A stretch of 64,000 nt of DNA. It comes from Providencia stuartii (GTDB lineage Bacteria; Pseudomonadota; Gammaproteobacteria; Enterobacterales; Enterobacteriaceae). Positions 21,783 to 31,259 of the stretch are shown in pieces (positions within the stretch are counted from its first letter, which is position 1; every line of letters begins with the position of its first letter). The stretch is from assembly GCA_900455155.1 (NCBI GenBank), contig UGUC01000002.1, forward strand, positions 496,001 through 560,000, in the 5' to 3' direction. The translations under genes were made by a program, and so were the position numbers. The notes beneath the pieces were generated by a model that saw only the letters and a program-made list of their open reading frames with translations, made no database searches and had not been told where the DNA came from.

Positions 21783-23429
21783 GTGAACAAGAAACACCAC
21801 AGGCCAATGCCAAAATCAGTAAATTGAAAAGTTGGTCACCTGTTTGGGTGATCCCTATCGTTACTGTTCTCATTGGTGCTTGGATACTATTTTATCACTT
21901 CAGCCATCAAGGCCCTGAAGTGACATTAATTACTTACAATGCAGAAGGCATTGAAGCGGGTAAAACCAAAATCAAGAGCCGTAGTGTGGATATTGGTATT
22001 GTTGAAAGCGTGACGCTGGATGACAACTTCAGTCGAGTTGTTATCAAAGCACGCTTAAATAGCGATATGAAAGATCTCCTACGTGCGGATTCTGCATTTT
22101 GGATCGTAAAACCGACAATTGGCCGTGAAGGTGTGACAGGATTAGGCACATTACTTTCGGGAGTTTTCATCGAATTACAACCGGGTAACTCTAAAAAGGA
22201 GCATAACGAGTTTACACTGCTTGATTCGCCGCCTTTAGCATCACCGGATGCGAAAGGGATCCGCGTTATCTTGGTGAGTGACCGCGCTGGGCAACTCAAT
22301 CCAGGCGACCCTGTACTGTTTAGAGGTTACCGTGTTGGCTCAGTTGAAACCAGTAATTTCGACATGAGTAAGCGTGATATGCGCTATCAACTGTTCATCA
22401 ACGCACCTTATGATAAGTTAATTAGTACGAATGTGCGCTTTTGGAAGGACAGTGGTATTGCATTTGATATGTCATCGCAAGGGATCCATGTTGAGCTTGG
22501 CTCTATTGCCACCTTGCTGACAGGAGGCGTAAGCTTTGATGTACCTGCTGGCTGGGCGCCGGGAGAAGGTGTAAAAGAAAATACAGAATTTAAACTCTTT
22601 GATAACCAAAGTAGTATTCAAAACTCTCTGTATACTGAATACCAAGATTTCGTTCTGTTCTTCTCTGACTCAGTACGTGGGCTACAGCCTGGTGCACCGG
22701 TGGAGTTCCGTGGTATTCGCCTAGGAACGGTTGCTCAAGTGCCATTCTATACCAAAGGCCTCGACCAAAAACTGGATAACGATTTCCGTATTCCTGTATT
22801 AATTCATATTGAGCCTGAGCGTTTTGCAAAAGATGTTGGTGCTGATTTTAACTTGAAAAATGAGTTGAAATTAGCGATGAAGGATGGGCTTCGTGCATCG
22901 TTAAAATCTGGGAACTTGCTAACAGGGGCACTGTTTGTTGATCTCGACTTTGTGCCTAATGTGCCTGAATATAAAGGGCCAACTGTGGTGGCTGGTTATA
23001 AAGTCATCCCAACGACGAGCGGTGGCTTAGCGCAAATTCAGCAAAAAAGTGATTTCTGTGCTGGATAAAATCAATGCGATGCCGATTGAGCCTATGCTGA
23101 ATCAAACGACTCAAACGTTGGCTGAAGGGCAAAAAACGATCAAAGAAGCGCAAGTTATGCTCGCTGAGCTAAATAAAGTGATGGGAAGTAAAGAGTTCCA
23201 GAAACTCCCTCAAGACTTGCAAAAAACGTTGAATGAAATGAACCGTGCGATGCAAGGGTTCCAGCCGGGGTCTCCTGCATATAATAAGATGGTCGATAAT
23301 ATGCAACGTTTAGATCAGGTGCTTAGGGAAGTCCAGCCACTGTTACGTACTTTGAATAATAAGAGTAATGCCTTGGTATTCGAAGCTGAGCCGTCTAAGG
23401 ATCCTGTACCGAAAGGAGTGAAAAAATAA
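21779..23429 (+). CDS. pqiB: MCE-domain protein PqiB, frameshifted
   Basis: PqiB is an MCE protein whose stacked hexameric rings and long needle form a lipid channel through the periplasm. It has one N-terminal membrane helix (VWVIPIVTVLIGAWILFY) then three MCE domains (GIEAGKTKIKSRSVDIG, DPVLFRGYRVGSV, APVEFRGIRLGTV) and a helical C-terminus (LNQTTQTLAEGQKTIKEAQ). An extra A in a six-A run near 23045 separates the last part. Removing it joins QIQQKVISVLDKINAMP and gives 549 aa. The GTG start overlaps pqiA, and the stop overlaps the pqiC ATG (TAATG). Confidence 0.94.
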
Positions 23430-23987
23430 TGAGATATCTGATATCGATATTTGTTTTAATGCTGGCGGCTTGTAGCAGCACCCCTGAAAAAGTGTATTAC
23501 CAATTGCCGGTGAAATCGCCGGCAACACAAAGTGCGGTTGTGATGGGGCAACAAAATCAAATTTGGTTACAGCGCATCATGCTGGCGGATGTTCTGACAT
23601 CAAATGGTATTACTTACCAAACGTCAGATGTCAGTTACAATAATGCTAGCTCCCATTTATGGGCTAGCCCATTAGAACAACAGTTAGGACAATCCATGGT
23701 GAGTGAATTGTCTTCTGCGTTGCCGGGGCGTTTAGTCTCATTACAACCTTTGCAGAATTCGCCGGACACATTGGATATTACGCTAACAAGTTTTAATGGC
23801 CGCTACGATGGCAAGGTATTAGTTCAAGGGTTCTGGACTTTGGTCGCGTGGCAAAGAGATCATCCGTCGTAACTTCGATATACAGCTTGAACAAAAAGAA
23901 GATGGCTATCCAGAATTAGTCCGTACGCTGGCTGATGGATGGCAGCAAGTTGCGAGTGAGATTGCTAAAGAGGCCAATAAATCTTAA
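23429..23987 (+). CDS. pqiC: Outer-membrane lipoprotein PqiC, frameshifted
   Basis: Outer-membrane lipoprotein (YmbA, ABC-type transport auxiliary family) that anchors the PqiB needle. The signal peptide ends in a lipobox, LAAC (MRYLISIFVLMLAACSSTP). The ATG overlaps the pqiB stop, and the strong site GGAGTG is upstream. An extra T near 23851 breaks the frame after GFWTLVA. Corrected, it continues GKEIIRRNFDIQLEQKEDGY to AKEANKS, 185 aa. Last gene of the pqiABC operon, followed by a terminator. Confidence 0.92.
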
Positions 23988-24422
23988 GTAATATTCACTA
24001 TTTTCATCAATAAAGTGCATCTTACGCCGTCATTGGCTAAGGTGCATTTTTTTATAAAATTGGTTGCATATCATTCAATTATAAAATATTTCAATATAAA
24101 TACATATAATAAAATTGATATTAATTTATTTAAAATCAACGAGTTGTCATAATTTGAAAATATAAATCACATTTATAGCATTTATGACATTTATATGAAA
24201 TTCTTTACTTGATTTTCTAATCTGTCGGGCTGTATTTCTATAGTGTACCTAAATGAGATGATCCCCTACATAGTTTGAATTGTCTGTGAGTGGCAAGGCA
24301 AGCTATCCCTAAGTATCAAGAAAGGGTCGGGTGAGCGGAATCCCACTAGTGACTTAACTTAACGCTATGAAGGGCTTAGGTGCTGTTTTCTTTTCCATTT
24401 TAGACAATGAGGGAAGTAAGGC
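23988..24422. other. pqiC-rmf intergenic region and rmf leader
   Basis: 435 bases without a gene. After the pqiC terminator the region is strongly AT-rich to about 24230, then becomes more mixed over the 190 bases before rmf. This is consistent with a promoter and an untranslated leader for rmf. No known riboswitch fold was recognised. Confidence 0.6.
24013..24053 (+). terminator. pqiABC operon terminator
   Basis: 12-bp stem AAGTGCATCTTA / TAAGGTGCATTT (two G-T pairs) with a 13-nt loop, ending in a run of seven Ts, 25 bp after the pqiC stop. Confidence 0.8.
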
Positions 24423-24593
24423 ATGAAAAGACAGAAGCGAGACCGTTTAGAAAGAGCTTTATCAAGAGGTTATCAAGCAGGTATAGCAGGTCGTTCCAAA
24501 GAATTGTGCCCCTATCAATCTGTAGATGCACGATCGCACTGGTTAGGAGGCTGGCGTAAAGCCATGGAGGACAGGGCGATTCTCTCTGCATAA
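24423..24593 (+). CDS. rmf: Ribosome modulation factor
   Basis: Small basic protein that dimerises 70S ribosomes into inactive 100S particles in stationary phase. Translation gives 56 aa starting MKRQKRDRLERALSRGYQAG, with IAGRSKELCPYQ and HWLGGWRKAMEDR, matching E. coli RMF (55 aa) almost throughout. GAGGGAAG lies 8 bases before the ATG. It follows pqiC and is convergent with fabA, the same arrangement as E. coli. Confidence 0.96.
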   Translation: MKRQKRDRLERALSRGYQAGIAGRSKELCPYQSVDARSHWLGGWRKAMEDRAILSA

Positions 24594-24670
24594 TCAGGCA
24601 GAACAAAGCCTAACTTATTCGTTAGAGAACCTAAATAAACGGTTTTTTAATTCACTTCAAACAAATTTTA

Positions 24671-24702
24671 AACCTCCGCCATTGCGGAGGTTTTAGTTTT
24701 TT
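24671..24702. terminator. rmf/fabA terminator
   Basis: Perfect 9-bp GC-rich stem AACCTCCGC / GCGGAGGTT with a CATT loop and TTTTAGTTTTTT after it on the plus strand. It also lies 30 bp past the fabA stop, so it may serve both convergent genes. Confidence 0.85.
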
Positions 24703-24719
24703 AGCGCTTAGGTGCGGGA

Positions 24720-25239
24720 TCAGAAAGCACTAGTGTCTTTAAATAGACCCACTTTTAGGTCATTAGCCACGTAAATGACTTTACCATCAACCAGTACTTC
24801 ACCATCGGCAAGACCCATAATCAATTTACGGTTAATAACACGTTTAAAATTGATACGGTAAGTCACTTTTTTAGCCGTTGGAAGTACTTGGCCCCGTGAA
24901 TTTTACTTCACCAACACCAAGAGCACGACCTTTGCCTTCCCCGCCGAGCCACCCGAGGTAGAAACCAACGAGTTGCCACATGGCATCTAGGCCTAAACAG
25001 CCAGGCATAACAGGGTCATTAACAAAATGGCAGCCGAAGAACCATAAGTCTGGATTGATATCCAATTCAGCTTCGACATAGCCTTTATTAAAGGTACCAC
25101 CATCTTCAGTCATGGTGATGATACGATCCATCATCAACATATTACCTGAAGGTAATGGAGGCCCATTTTCGCCAAATAATTCGCCTCTTCCAGAAGCTTC
25201 TAAATCACTTTTTGTATAGGAACTGCGTTTATCAACCAT
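24720..25239 (-). CDS. fabA: 3-hydroxydecanoyl-ACP dehydratase/isomerase FabA, frameshifted
   Basis: FabA dehydrates 3-hydroxyacyl-ACP and isomerises trans-2- to cis-3-decenoyl-ACP, the entry to unsaturated fatty acids. Hot-dog fold with the catalytic His in [11 protein letters not shown] and the Asp in [15 protein letters not shown]. The N-terminus ([23 protein letters not shown]) matches E. coli. An extra G near 24892-24896 shifts the frame after EVKFTG. Corrected, [13 protein letters not shown] and [10 protein letters not shown] follow, giving exactly the 172 aa of E. coli. Overlapping FabR and FadR-like sites lie upstream. Confidence 0.95.
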
Positions 25240-25279
25240 GTTCTTCTGATAGCCTTAATTAAGTTTAAGAATACAGGAT

Positions 25280-25315
25280 AGCTTACACTTGTACGCTGAA
25301 CAACTCCGATCTGAT
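25280..25315 (-). promoter_or_regulatory. Overlapping FabR and FadR-like operators of fabA
   Basis: AGCTTACACTTGTACGCT at 25280-25297 is a near-perfect palindrome of FabR type (one mismatch). It abuts ATCAGATCGGAGTTGTTC (minus strand, 25298-25315), which resembles the FadR activator site of E. coli fabA. The spacing and order relative to the fabA start, about 40-75 bp upstream, follow the E. coli promoter. Inferred regulation: repression by FabR, activation by FadR. Confidence 0.7.
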
Positions 25316-25325
25316 ATTTTTTTAT

Positions 25326-27062
25326 TCAACCAAGCCATTTTAGGAACCATGGAAGTTTTGGTTTTTCGGGTGAATTTGCTTGATTGATGCGTTCTTGAAT
25401 TAAAGCTAACAGGTGTACGTTATCACCTTCAGCTTGCTGCTCAAAATAGGGCTGCTTAGTGAGTAATGTGATCGCTTGAGCAACATGCTCCACAGGCCAA
25501 ATATGGAATTGCCCCTCTTGTACGGCATTGACAACAGCCTCTTTGACACAGAGATGGCGCACATTAGCCATTGGGATAATTACCCCTTGTTGCCCTGTTA
25601 AACCACGCTGAGCACAAATATCATAGAAGCCTTCGATTTTTTCGTTTACACCACCTATAGGCTGCACATAACCAAACTGGTCGACAGCACCGGTGACGGC
25701 GATTTGCTGATCGATAGGCTGGAGCGCTAATGCACTAATTAACGCACAAAGTTCGGCAAGAGAGGCGCTATCGCCATCAACTTCACCATAGGATTGCTCA
25801 AAAACAATCGAGGCTGAGAATGGCTGAGGCTGCTCCAATTTTAGCTCATAATTTAAATAAGCTTGCATGATCATCATGCCTTTAGCATGAATGTTGCCGC
25901 CAAGCTCGGCTTTCCGTTCAACATCGACAAATTCCCCATCACCTAAATGGGCGACACAGGTAATGCGCGAAGGCTCTCCCAGCGCTTCTGGGTGCCCAGG
26001 ATAGTGCAAGACGGACAATCCATTGATTTGTCCTATCACTTCGCCTTCGGTTTTGATAAAAACCTGTTCTTGCAGAATATCGTCTTGTGAACGTTCTGTC
26101 AGGAAACTATGGCGCCATAGGCGGTTTTCCACAGCCTGATTAAAGGCATTGGCGTCCATTAAGTTGCCTGACTGATAGTGAGAGGCATCCGTCAATCGGC
26201 GGGCTAGCCACTGTGTATCAAGAGGCAGATTAAATTTATCTTCACAAAACCGTGTTGCCTGAGTGATAAACGTAGGCCAACCATCAGGTGCGATTTCGGG
26301 GAGATGGTTAGCATTAATAATTGATTTTATATAGCGCATCCACAAGGCGAGTTGTTCTTCATTATCAAAGAACATTATGGGTTCATATTCCCCATAAATA
26401 GCATGTTCAAAGAGATCTGCGTGAGTGTACTCAAACTCTTCAAGCTCAAGCCGGTCACCAACAATGATTAACTTGATATCGAGTGGCTGAGGTTCAATTT
26501 CAATCGGTAATGGTTGATTATCGGAGAAAGGCAACCATTCGAATTGGCGGCGAGCTATCATATTTTGTAGCCGCTGCCACATCAGGGGTTGAGAGACCAA
26601 TGATGATGCCGATAATATCAATACTCCACCATTAACGTGATGTAATAAACCCGGCACTGGATGTAATGATGGTGTGATATACCCAAACAGTTGTTCCGGC
26701 TCAATCCAATGGCGACAGGCAATATTTGCTCGGCTTGAGAAGCGCCCCTCAATTTCAGGACACCATTTGAAAGCAAGTTTATTTTCAGTGAGTTGATAAT
26801 CACCATTAATGGGCGAAAATGGGGTCAGTAAAGGGCGGATCGCCTCAGCAAATGTTGCTAGATAATGCTCACTGTCGTCGGACTTGATAAACATAAATCG
26901 AGTCCGTGAATTCTCTTTGATAAAGCGCTCAATGCTATCAAATAGCCTTGGCTGGATTTCTGACAAAGAAGCAGGAGTCAGGGTATCTGAAGAAACAAAG
27001 TTTGCCTGGTAAGGCGTTAGGTCAGGTATTAGGCCTTGCCATGTTAGTTCTTGACTGATCAC
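25326..27062 (-). CDS. ycbZ: Lon-like protease YcbZ (LonH), S16 family
   Basis: Cytoplasmic Lon-related protein. The N-terminal two thirds is a diverged AAA-like region without a clear Walker A. The S16 protease domain covers about residues 340-540, with catalytic Ser in YGEVDGDSASLAEL and catalytic Lys in GGVNEKIEGFYD. GTG start (MISQELTWQG). It is intact at 578 aa, close to the 586 aa of E. coli. The gene lies upstream of fabA in the same orientation and is divergent from matP across the toxin-like gene. Its physiological substrates are unknown. Confidence 0.92.
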   Translation of the reverse strand: MISQELTWQGLIPDLTPYQANFVSSDTLTPASLSEIQPRLFDSIERFIKENSRTRFMFIKSDDSEHYLATFAEAIRPLLTPFSPINGDYQLTENKLAFKWCPEIEGRFSSRANIACRHWIEPEQLFGYITPSLHPVPGLLHHVNGGVLILSASSLVSQPLMWQRLQNMIARRQFEWLPFSDNQPLPIEIEPQPLDIKLIIVGDRLELEEFEYTHADLFEHAIYGEYEPIMFFDNEEQLALWMRYIKSIINANHLPEIAPDGWPTFITQATRFCEDKFNLPLDTQWLARRLTDASHYQSGNLMDANAFNQAVENRLWRHSFLTERSQDDILQEQVFIKTEGEVIGQINGLSVLHYPGHPEALGEPSRITCVAHLGDGEFVDVERKAELGGNIHAKGMMIMQAYLNYELKLEQPQPFSASIVFEQSYGEVDGDSASLAELCALISALALQPIDQQIAVTGAVDQFGYVQPIGGVNEKIEGFYDICAQRGLTGQQGVIIPMANVRHLCVKEAVVNAVQEGQFHIWPVEHVAQAITLLTKQPYFEQQAEGDNVHLLALIQERINQANSPEKPKLPWFLKWLG

Positions 27063-27368
27063 TATAATTTTTCTGCTATTAATATGATTATAAGTAAAAT
27101 GCCTGTCGGTGAGCAGGGCGCGTATGCCTGAATTTGGTTTGGATATTTTATACTCTTTTTATTGTAGGCTGCCCCGTTATTGACGACATACATATGTACG
27201 ACTCACAGACTTTAGTACATTAGTAGTGGCTCATTTTTTGAGCAATTCGCTGTACTGCAAACTATTTAGAGTATATGTTGTTTTCAGGCCAATTTATTAC
27301 CCATAGGGCAAGGTTGCTATATTAGCGTTTGAGCGCCAATCTTGCAGCAATAATTGTCGTATAATCAG
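27063..27368. other. Intergenic region with repeat copy 4
   Basis: 306 bases between the Lon-like gene and the GhoT-like gene. Most of it is palindromic repeat copy 4 (27149-27276). No coding signal was seen. Confidence 0.55.
27149..27276. repeat. Dispersed palindromic intergenic repeat, copy 4
   Basis: The left arm TATACTCTTTTTATTGTAGGC and the right arm CTATTTAGAGTATA bound about 128 bp. The ends match those of the other copies, while the middle differs. Confidence 0.5.
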
Positions 27369-27545
27369 TTAGAATAAAGAAAATAATAGCACAACAGGCA
27401 AAGACATTGGCCATGTTAAGCCAATTAAGAGCGCACTGAGCAATCTCATAAAGATATTAGGGTCTTTAGTCAGGAGTAGTGTTATAAGCGCTGAGCACAC
27501 CCCGCCTATCCCATATACGAGAAGTATGCATTCAAATGTGGACAT
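27369..27545 (-). CDS. GhoT/OrtT-family membrane toxin, orphan
   Basis: 58-aa hydrophobic protein. Its C-terminal half RLLSALLIGLTWPMSLPVVL, followed by LFSLF, is almost the same as the conserved end of E. coli GhoT and OrtT (family Toxin_GhoT_OrtT). Two membrane segments are predicted (about 6-25 and 35-57), with a charged loop KDPN between. GhoT damages the inner membrane and lowers ATP, giving a persister-like state; OrtT acts alone under stress. GhoT's antitoxin GhoS is an mRNA-cleaving protein, and no GhoS-like gene is adjacent. The ATG at 27545 has only a weak ribosome-binding site, and an in-frame stop lies just upstream. Confidence 0.82.
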   Translation of the reverse strand: MSTFECILLVYGIGGVCSALITLLLTKDPNIFMRLLSALLIGLTWPMSLPVVLLFSLF

Positions 27546-27707
27546 GCTTGTTCATTAAATTGTTAATAGGTGAGCGTTGATTGTACACTATTTTGTGCCT
27601 AGTTGTTATCTTCTTTGTCAATAATAGGTCGACGGTGGTGCTTAAATTGCGTATCTTCATCTAAAATTGCTAATATAGGTCAGGTTCGATCTTCGTCAGG
27701 AAAAAAT

Positions 27708-28172
27708 ATGAAATATCAGCAGCTTGAAAATTTAGAATGTGGCTGGAAATGGGAATATCTGGTGAAGAAGTCCCGAAGTGGTGAGCCAATTACTCGGTAT
27801 ATCGAAAGAAGTGCCGAAAGTGAGGCTATCGCGCTATTGCTCAAAATGGAAAACCAGCCCACAGAGGTTTTAAAATGGATCGCTTTGCATATGAATCCAC
27901 AATTGGATAACCGTATGAAGCAAAGCATTCGAGCAAGACGTAAACGTCATTTCAATGCTGAGCATCCCCATACCAGAAAAAAATCTATCGACCTTAACTT
28001 TTCTGTTTGGCAGCGTTTATCTAACCTTGCAGTGAAACGCAATAAAACATTATCAGAGACGATCATTCAGTTGATCGAAGATGCCGAGCATAAAGATAAG
28101 TATGAGAGCCAAATGAGTTCGTTAAAGCAAGACCTACAGGCGATTCTAGGGAATTCAAGTACCAAGAAATAG
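27708..28172 (+). CDS. matP: Macrodomain Ter protein MatP
   Basis: DNA-binding protein organising the chromosome terminus by binding matS sites and contacting ZapB. Start at ATG 27708 ([21 protein letters not shown]), which aligns with E. coli. Earlier in-frame codons add unconserved residues. The N-terminal helical bundle is followed by a ribbon-helix-helix domain ([22 protein letters not shown]) and a C-terminal coiled coil ([19 protein letters not shown]). It is intact at 154 aa and convergent with ompA, as in E. coli. Confidence 0.96.
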   Translation: MKYQQLENLECGWKWEYLVKKSRSGEPITRYIERSAESEAIALLLKMENQPTEVLKWIALHMNPQLDNRMKQSIRARRKRHFNAEHPHTRKKSIDLNFSVWQRLSNLAVKRNKTLSETIIQLIEDAEHKDKYESQMSSLKQDLQAILGNSSTKK

Positions 28173-28324
28173 GGGAGACGATTATCTCAAGTTGCCCGTT
28201 GATCAACAACGATCGTTTTATTCCCAACGAAATGCTTTGTAACCCGCCATTATTTTTTCGACCACGATTGATTTAATCGTAACAATGACAGATTGTGTTT
28301 AGTGAGCTGATGATTTTTAGCATA

Positions 28325-28353
28325 AAAAAAACCCCATCGAAATGGGGTTTTTT
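28325..28353. terminator. matP/ompA bidirectional terminator
   Basis: AAAAACCCCAT / ATGGGGTTTTT with a CGA(A) loop, flanked by A-run and T-run so that it works on both strands, between convergent matP and ompA. Confidence 0.9.
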
Positions 28354-28388
28354 GTATTCAGTTCGAAATTCGAACGAGGGGCTAAGAA

Positions 28389-29462
28389 TTAAGCACCTGG
28401 TTGAGTGACAACTTCAGTTGTACCTTGAATTTCGATTTCAACGCGACGGTCTGGAGCCAGACACTCGATCAGAGCTGCACGGCCTTTAACGTTGTCACAT
28501 TTGTTACCAGTTACTGGATCTTCTTTACCACGACCTTCAGCAGCGATTGCGCTTGCTGGAACGCCTTTAGCAACTAAGTAATCAACAACTGACTGAGCAC
28601 GTTTTTGTGACAGTGGCAGGTTGTAGTTTTGTGAACCGATACGGTCTGTGAAACCAACTACCAGTACGCGACCTTGAGTTGGGTCGATGCTGCTCAGTTC
28701 GTTATACAGTTCGTTCAGTGCTTGCTGACCTTCTGGTTTCAGAGTTGCTTTGTTGAAGTTGAACAGAACGTCTGAACGCAGAGTGAAACGCTTGTTCTCA
28801 ACAACTGGCGCTGGCTCAACAACTGGAGCTGGCTCAACAACTGGTGCTGCTTCTTGGTTGAAGCGGTATGCCAGACCAACGCTCAGCATGCCGTTGTCAG
28901 GACGTACGCCCAGGTTGTCGTTATCACCGATGTTGCTAACCCATTGGTAATCTAAACGAGTTGCCCAGTTTGGAGTGATTGCATATTCAACACCCAGTGC
29001 GTATACAGGAGAAACACCAGTATCGTTTTCTTTGTAACGCTCTTCACCTGTTTGGTGTGCTTTAACATCAGTACGCCATACCATACCACCTAAACGAGTG
29101 TAAACGTCTAAGTCGTCCATTACTGGATAGCTCAGTTTGGTAGTCAGAGAAACACCCATTGATTTCAGGTCGCCGTTGTTACCAGCACCTTTGTATTTCA
29201 TTTTACCAAACCAGTCATAACCAAGCTCGAAGCCCATGTACTGGTTGTATTGGTAACCTGCGTATGCACCAGCACCGAAAGTATCACGGTCAGTACTTTT
29301 ACCTACAGTGTTTTCACGATCAACTGGAGTGAAGCTGGTATCTTCATAGTGAGACCAACCCAGTTTAGCACCGGTATACCAAGTGTTGTCTTTTGGAGCT
29401 GCCTGCGCAACAGTTGCGAAAGCTGCTACTGCCACTGCTACTGCGATAGCTGTCTTTTTCAT
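28389..29462 (-). CDS. ompA: Outer-membrane protein A
   Basis: Abundant outer-membrane protein linking the membrane to peptidoglycan. The signal peptide is [21 protein letters not shown], followed by mature [15 protein letters not shown]. An eight-strand beta barrel covers about residues 22-200. A Pro-rich linker repeats VVEPAP (about 208-223). The C-terminal OmpA domain (about 225-350) has the peptidoglycan-binding segment [20 protein letters not shown] and a Cys pair. It is intact at 357 aa, slightly longer than the E. coli protein. It is next to sulA, as in E. coli. Confidence 0.97.
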   Translation of the reverse strand: MKKTAIAVAVAVAAFATVAQAAPKDNTWYTGAKLGWSHYEDTSFTPVDRENTVGKSTDRDTFGAGAYAGYQYNQYMGFELGYDWFGKMKYKGAGNNGDLKSMGVSLTTKLSYPVMDDLDVYTRLGGMVWRTDVKAHQTGEERYKENDTGVSPVYALGVEYAITPNWATRLDYQWVSNIGDNDNLGVRPDNGMLSVGLAYRFNQEAAPVVEPAPVVEPAPVVENKRFTLRSDVLFNFNKATLKPEGQQALNELYNELSSIDPTQGRVLVVGFTDRIGSQNYNLPLSQKRAQSVVDYLVAKGVPASAIAAEGRGKEDPVTGNKCDNVKGRAALIECLAPDRRVEIEIQGTTEVVTQPGA

Positions 29463-29817
29463 TTTTTACGCCTCGTTATCATCCAATATAGGCATGGCTT
29501 CAAAGAGCCTTATTATTCGCCATTGGTTTAAAATACTTGCTAGGTTTCGCTGACATTATCTACAAAAATTTATAAAAAGTAAAAAATAATGCCATAACCT
29601 TAACAAGCTAAAGTCTACAACGAACTAAAAAAGATACAAGTAGAGCAAGCAAAAATCATGGTAAAAAAACATTTTTTAGCGGATAAATCAGAGAGATAAA
29701 CGTAATCCTATTTTGAGTTGATTATTATCTATCACATTGATCTCAATTATTTTTTCGGTATTTTCTGAGTCTGAGATATCCGAATGTCAAATTTACTAAG
29801 AATATTCTTAATCTTGG
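29463..29817. other. ompA promoter and leader region
   Basis: 355 bases without a gene between ompA and sulA, both on the minus strand. It should contain the strong ompA promoter and the long structured 5' leader known for ompA mRNA. Exact -10 and -35 boxes were not assigned. Confidence 0.55.
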
Positions 29818-30339
29818 CTAGTGATAATAGTTAGAGTGAATTTTTAGGTTATTTTGCTGTCCAGAATGGATACTTGCGATATTATGTGTTTTTTGAGGGC
29901 GCATAATAAAGCCGATAGAATGTCCTTCTTGTGCTGCCGTTTGTAAGCGAGCAAAGTCCTGTTTATTTAATTCCGGTAGCCAACCTAAAACAACACTATA
30001 ATTACCACTTCTTAATGCCTTTTCCATCGCATCTATCGTCGTTATCGACGCCATATTGCTGAGTTGCATAATTTTGTTAATAGGCAAGCCTGATTGCATT
30101 AACCAGTGACGACTTAACTTTTTATTGGGGCTTAGCCAAAGCAGCCAACGAGATTGCGCCCCGAACTGACGCAACATCGGCAGTAGAATGTAATCCATAA
30201 TAGGATGTTTTTCATCGTAAACCAGCTCACTCACCATGCCTTGTTGCATCGAGCCATCAATAGGCGGTGTTGAAGGCATTGCTTGTGTGCTGTGGTTAAC
30301 AGAATGTTCAGTTGCCTTGTTCCAAGAATAAATAGCCAT
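29818..30339 (-). CDS. sulA: SOS cell-division inhibitor SulA
   Basis: SulA binds FtsZ monomers and blocks septation during DNA damage until Lon degrades it. The length is 173 aa (E. coli 169). The conserved core includes SELVYDEKHPIMDYILLPML, SRWLLWLSPNKKLSRHWL and VLGWLPEL. GAGGTG lies 5 bases before the ATG. A LexA box is 20 bp upstream. The position between ompA and sxy is the same as in E. coli. Confidence 0.95.
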   Translation of the reverse strand: MAIYSWNKATEHSVNHSTQAMPSTPPIDGSMQQGMVSELVYDEKHPIMDYILLPMLRQFGAQSRWLLWLSPNKKLSRHWLMQSGLPINKIMQLSNMASITTIDAMEKALRSGNYSVVLGWLPELNKQDFARLQTAAQEGHSIGFIMRPQKTHNIASIHSGQQNNLKIHSNYYH

Positions 30340-30358
30340 AGTTCACCTCGCAATCAAA

Positions 30359-30374
30359 CTGTATGCATATACAG
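30359..30374. promoter_or_regulatory. LexA box of sulA
   Basis: CTGTATGCATATACAG fits the SOS consensus CTGT-N8-ACAG exactly, 20 bp upstream of the sulA ATG. A second half-site, AACTGTATAT, overlaps downstream at 30376-30385. Confidence 0.9.
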
Positions 30375-30571
30375 TAACTGTATATTTATCCAATATCAAG
30401 ACTATTTTTTCAAAGCGCTTCGCAACTTTGTTGTTTTTATCTGCAATATTCTTGGAGTTTTTAGCGGATCCTCTCAGAATGTACTTCTGCTAATTGTTTG
30501 TAAAATTAAGGTATTTATAGTTTCACACACAAGGATGGAAGTAGATGAATGCTCATAAGGAGTTTGGGTGT

Positions 30572-31175
30572 ATGTCTTTAACGGAAAAAAATGATTCTCG
30601 ATTAGATCAGCTGTTAAAAGGTTTTGGTGAATTTAAAAAGAAAAACTATTTTGGCGGCTATTGTTTGATTGTTGATAACGTTATTGTTGGCTTAGCGCTT
30701 GATGGGCTCTTATATTTACGTGGCTGCCTTTTTGCAAGGAGCTACTTTGAATCAATTGAACTTGAACGGTTAGTTTTCAGTAAAAAAGGGATCCCACTAG
30801 AGCTGCGCTATTATCAGTTACCTCAGCAGATTTGGGAGAATGAAGCGCTTTTATTGCACTGCATTGATTTAGCCTATCGTTCAGCTATTGAAGAGCGGCA
30901 GCAAAAGCAGTCTGCCGTCACTCGGATAAAAGATTTACCTAATATGAATATGTCGGTTGAAAGGGCATTAGGGAAAATAGGTATTCATAAAGCCGACGAT
31001 TTACGTGAAATAGGCGCGAAAGCGTGTTTTTTGAAGTTAAAACAGCTTGGTCGTTTTTTCCCCTAGTATCAAATTATTAATTGGGTTGGCTGGTGCAATC
31101 GAAGGTTATCACAGTGCTGTGCTGCCGACACAAATTAAACAAGAGTTGATTAATTGGTACAACAGCGTTGGTTGA
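30572..31175 (+). CDS. sxy: Competence/CRP-S regulator Sxy (TfoX), frameshifted
   Basis: Sxy helps CRP act at CRP-S promoters, including DNA-uptake genes. The TfoX N-terminal domain (FGGYCLIVDNVIVGLALDGLLYLRG) is followed by the C-terminal domain (RIKDLPNMNMSVERALGKIGI). An extra base near 31064 stops the frame after GRFFP. Corrected, it continues SIKLLIGLAGAIEGYHSAVLP to NSVG. The start is ATG 30572, chosen because AAGGAG lies 9 bases upstream; ATG 30545 is the alternative. About 200 aa, near the 209 aa of E. coli. Divergent from sulA. Confidence 0.9.
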
Positions 31176-31259
31176 ACCGTATTAGGCTAAAGGTCGCACA
31201 AGCGGGTGTAACAATTAACGCTGTATTTTTGACACCCGCTCATCAGTTTGATTTATCCG

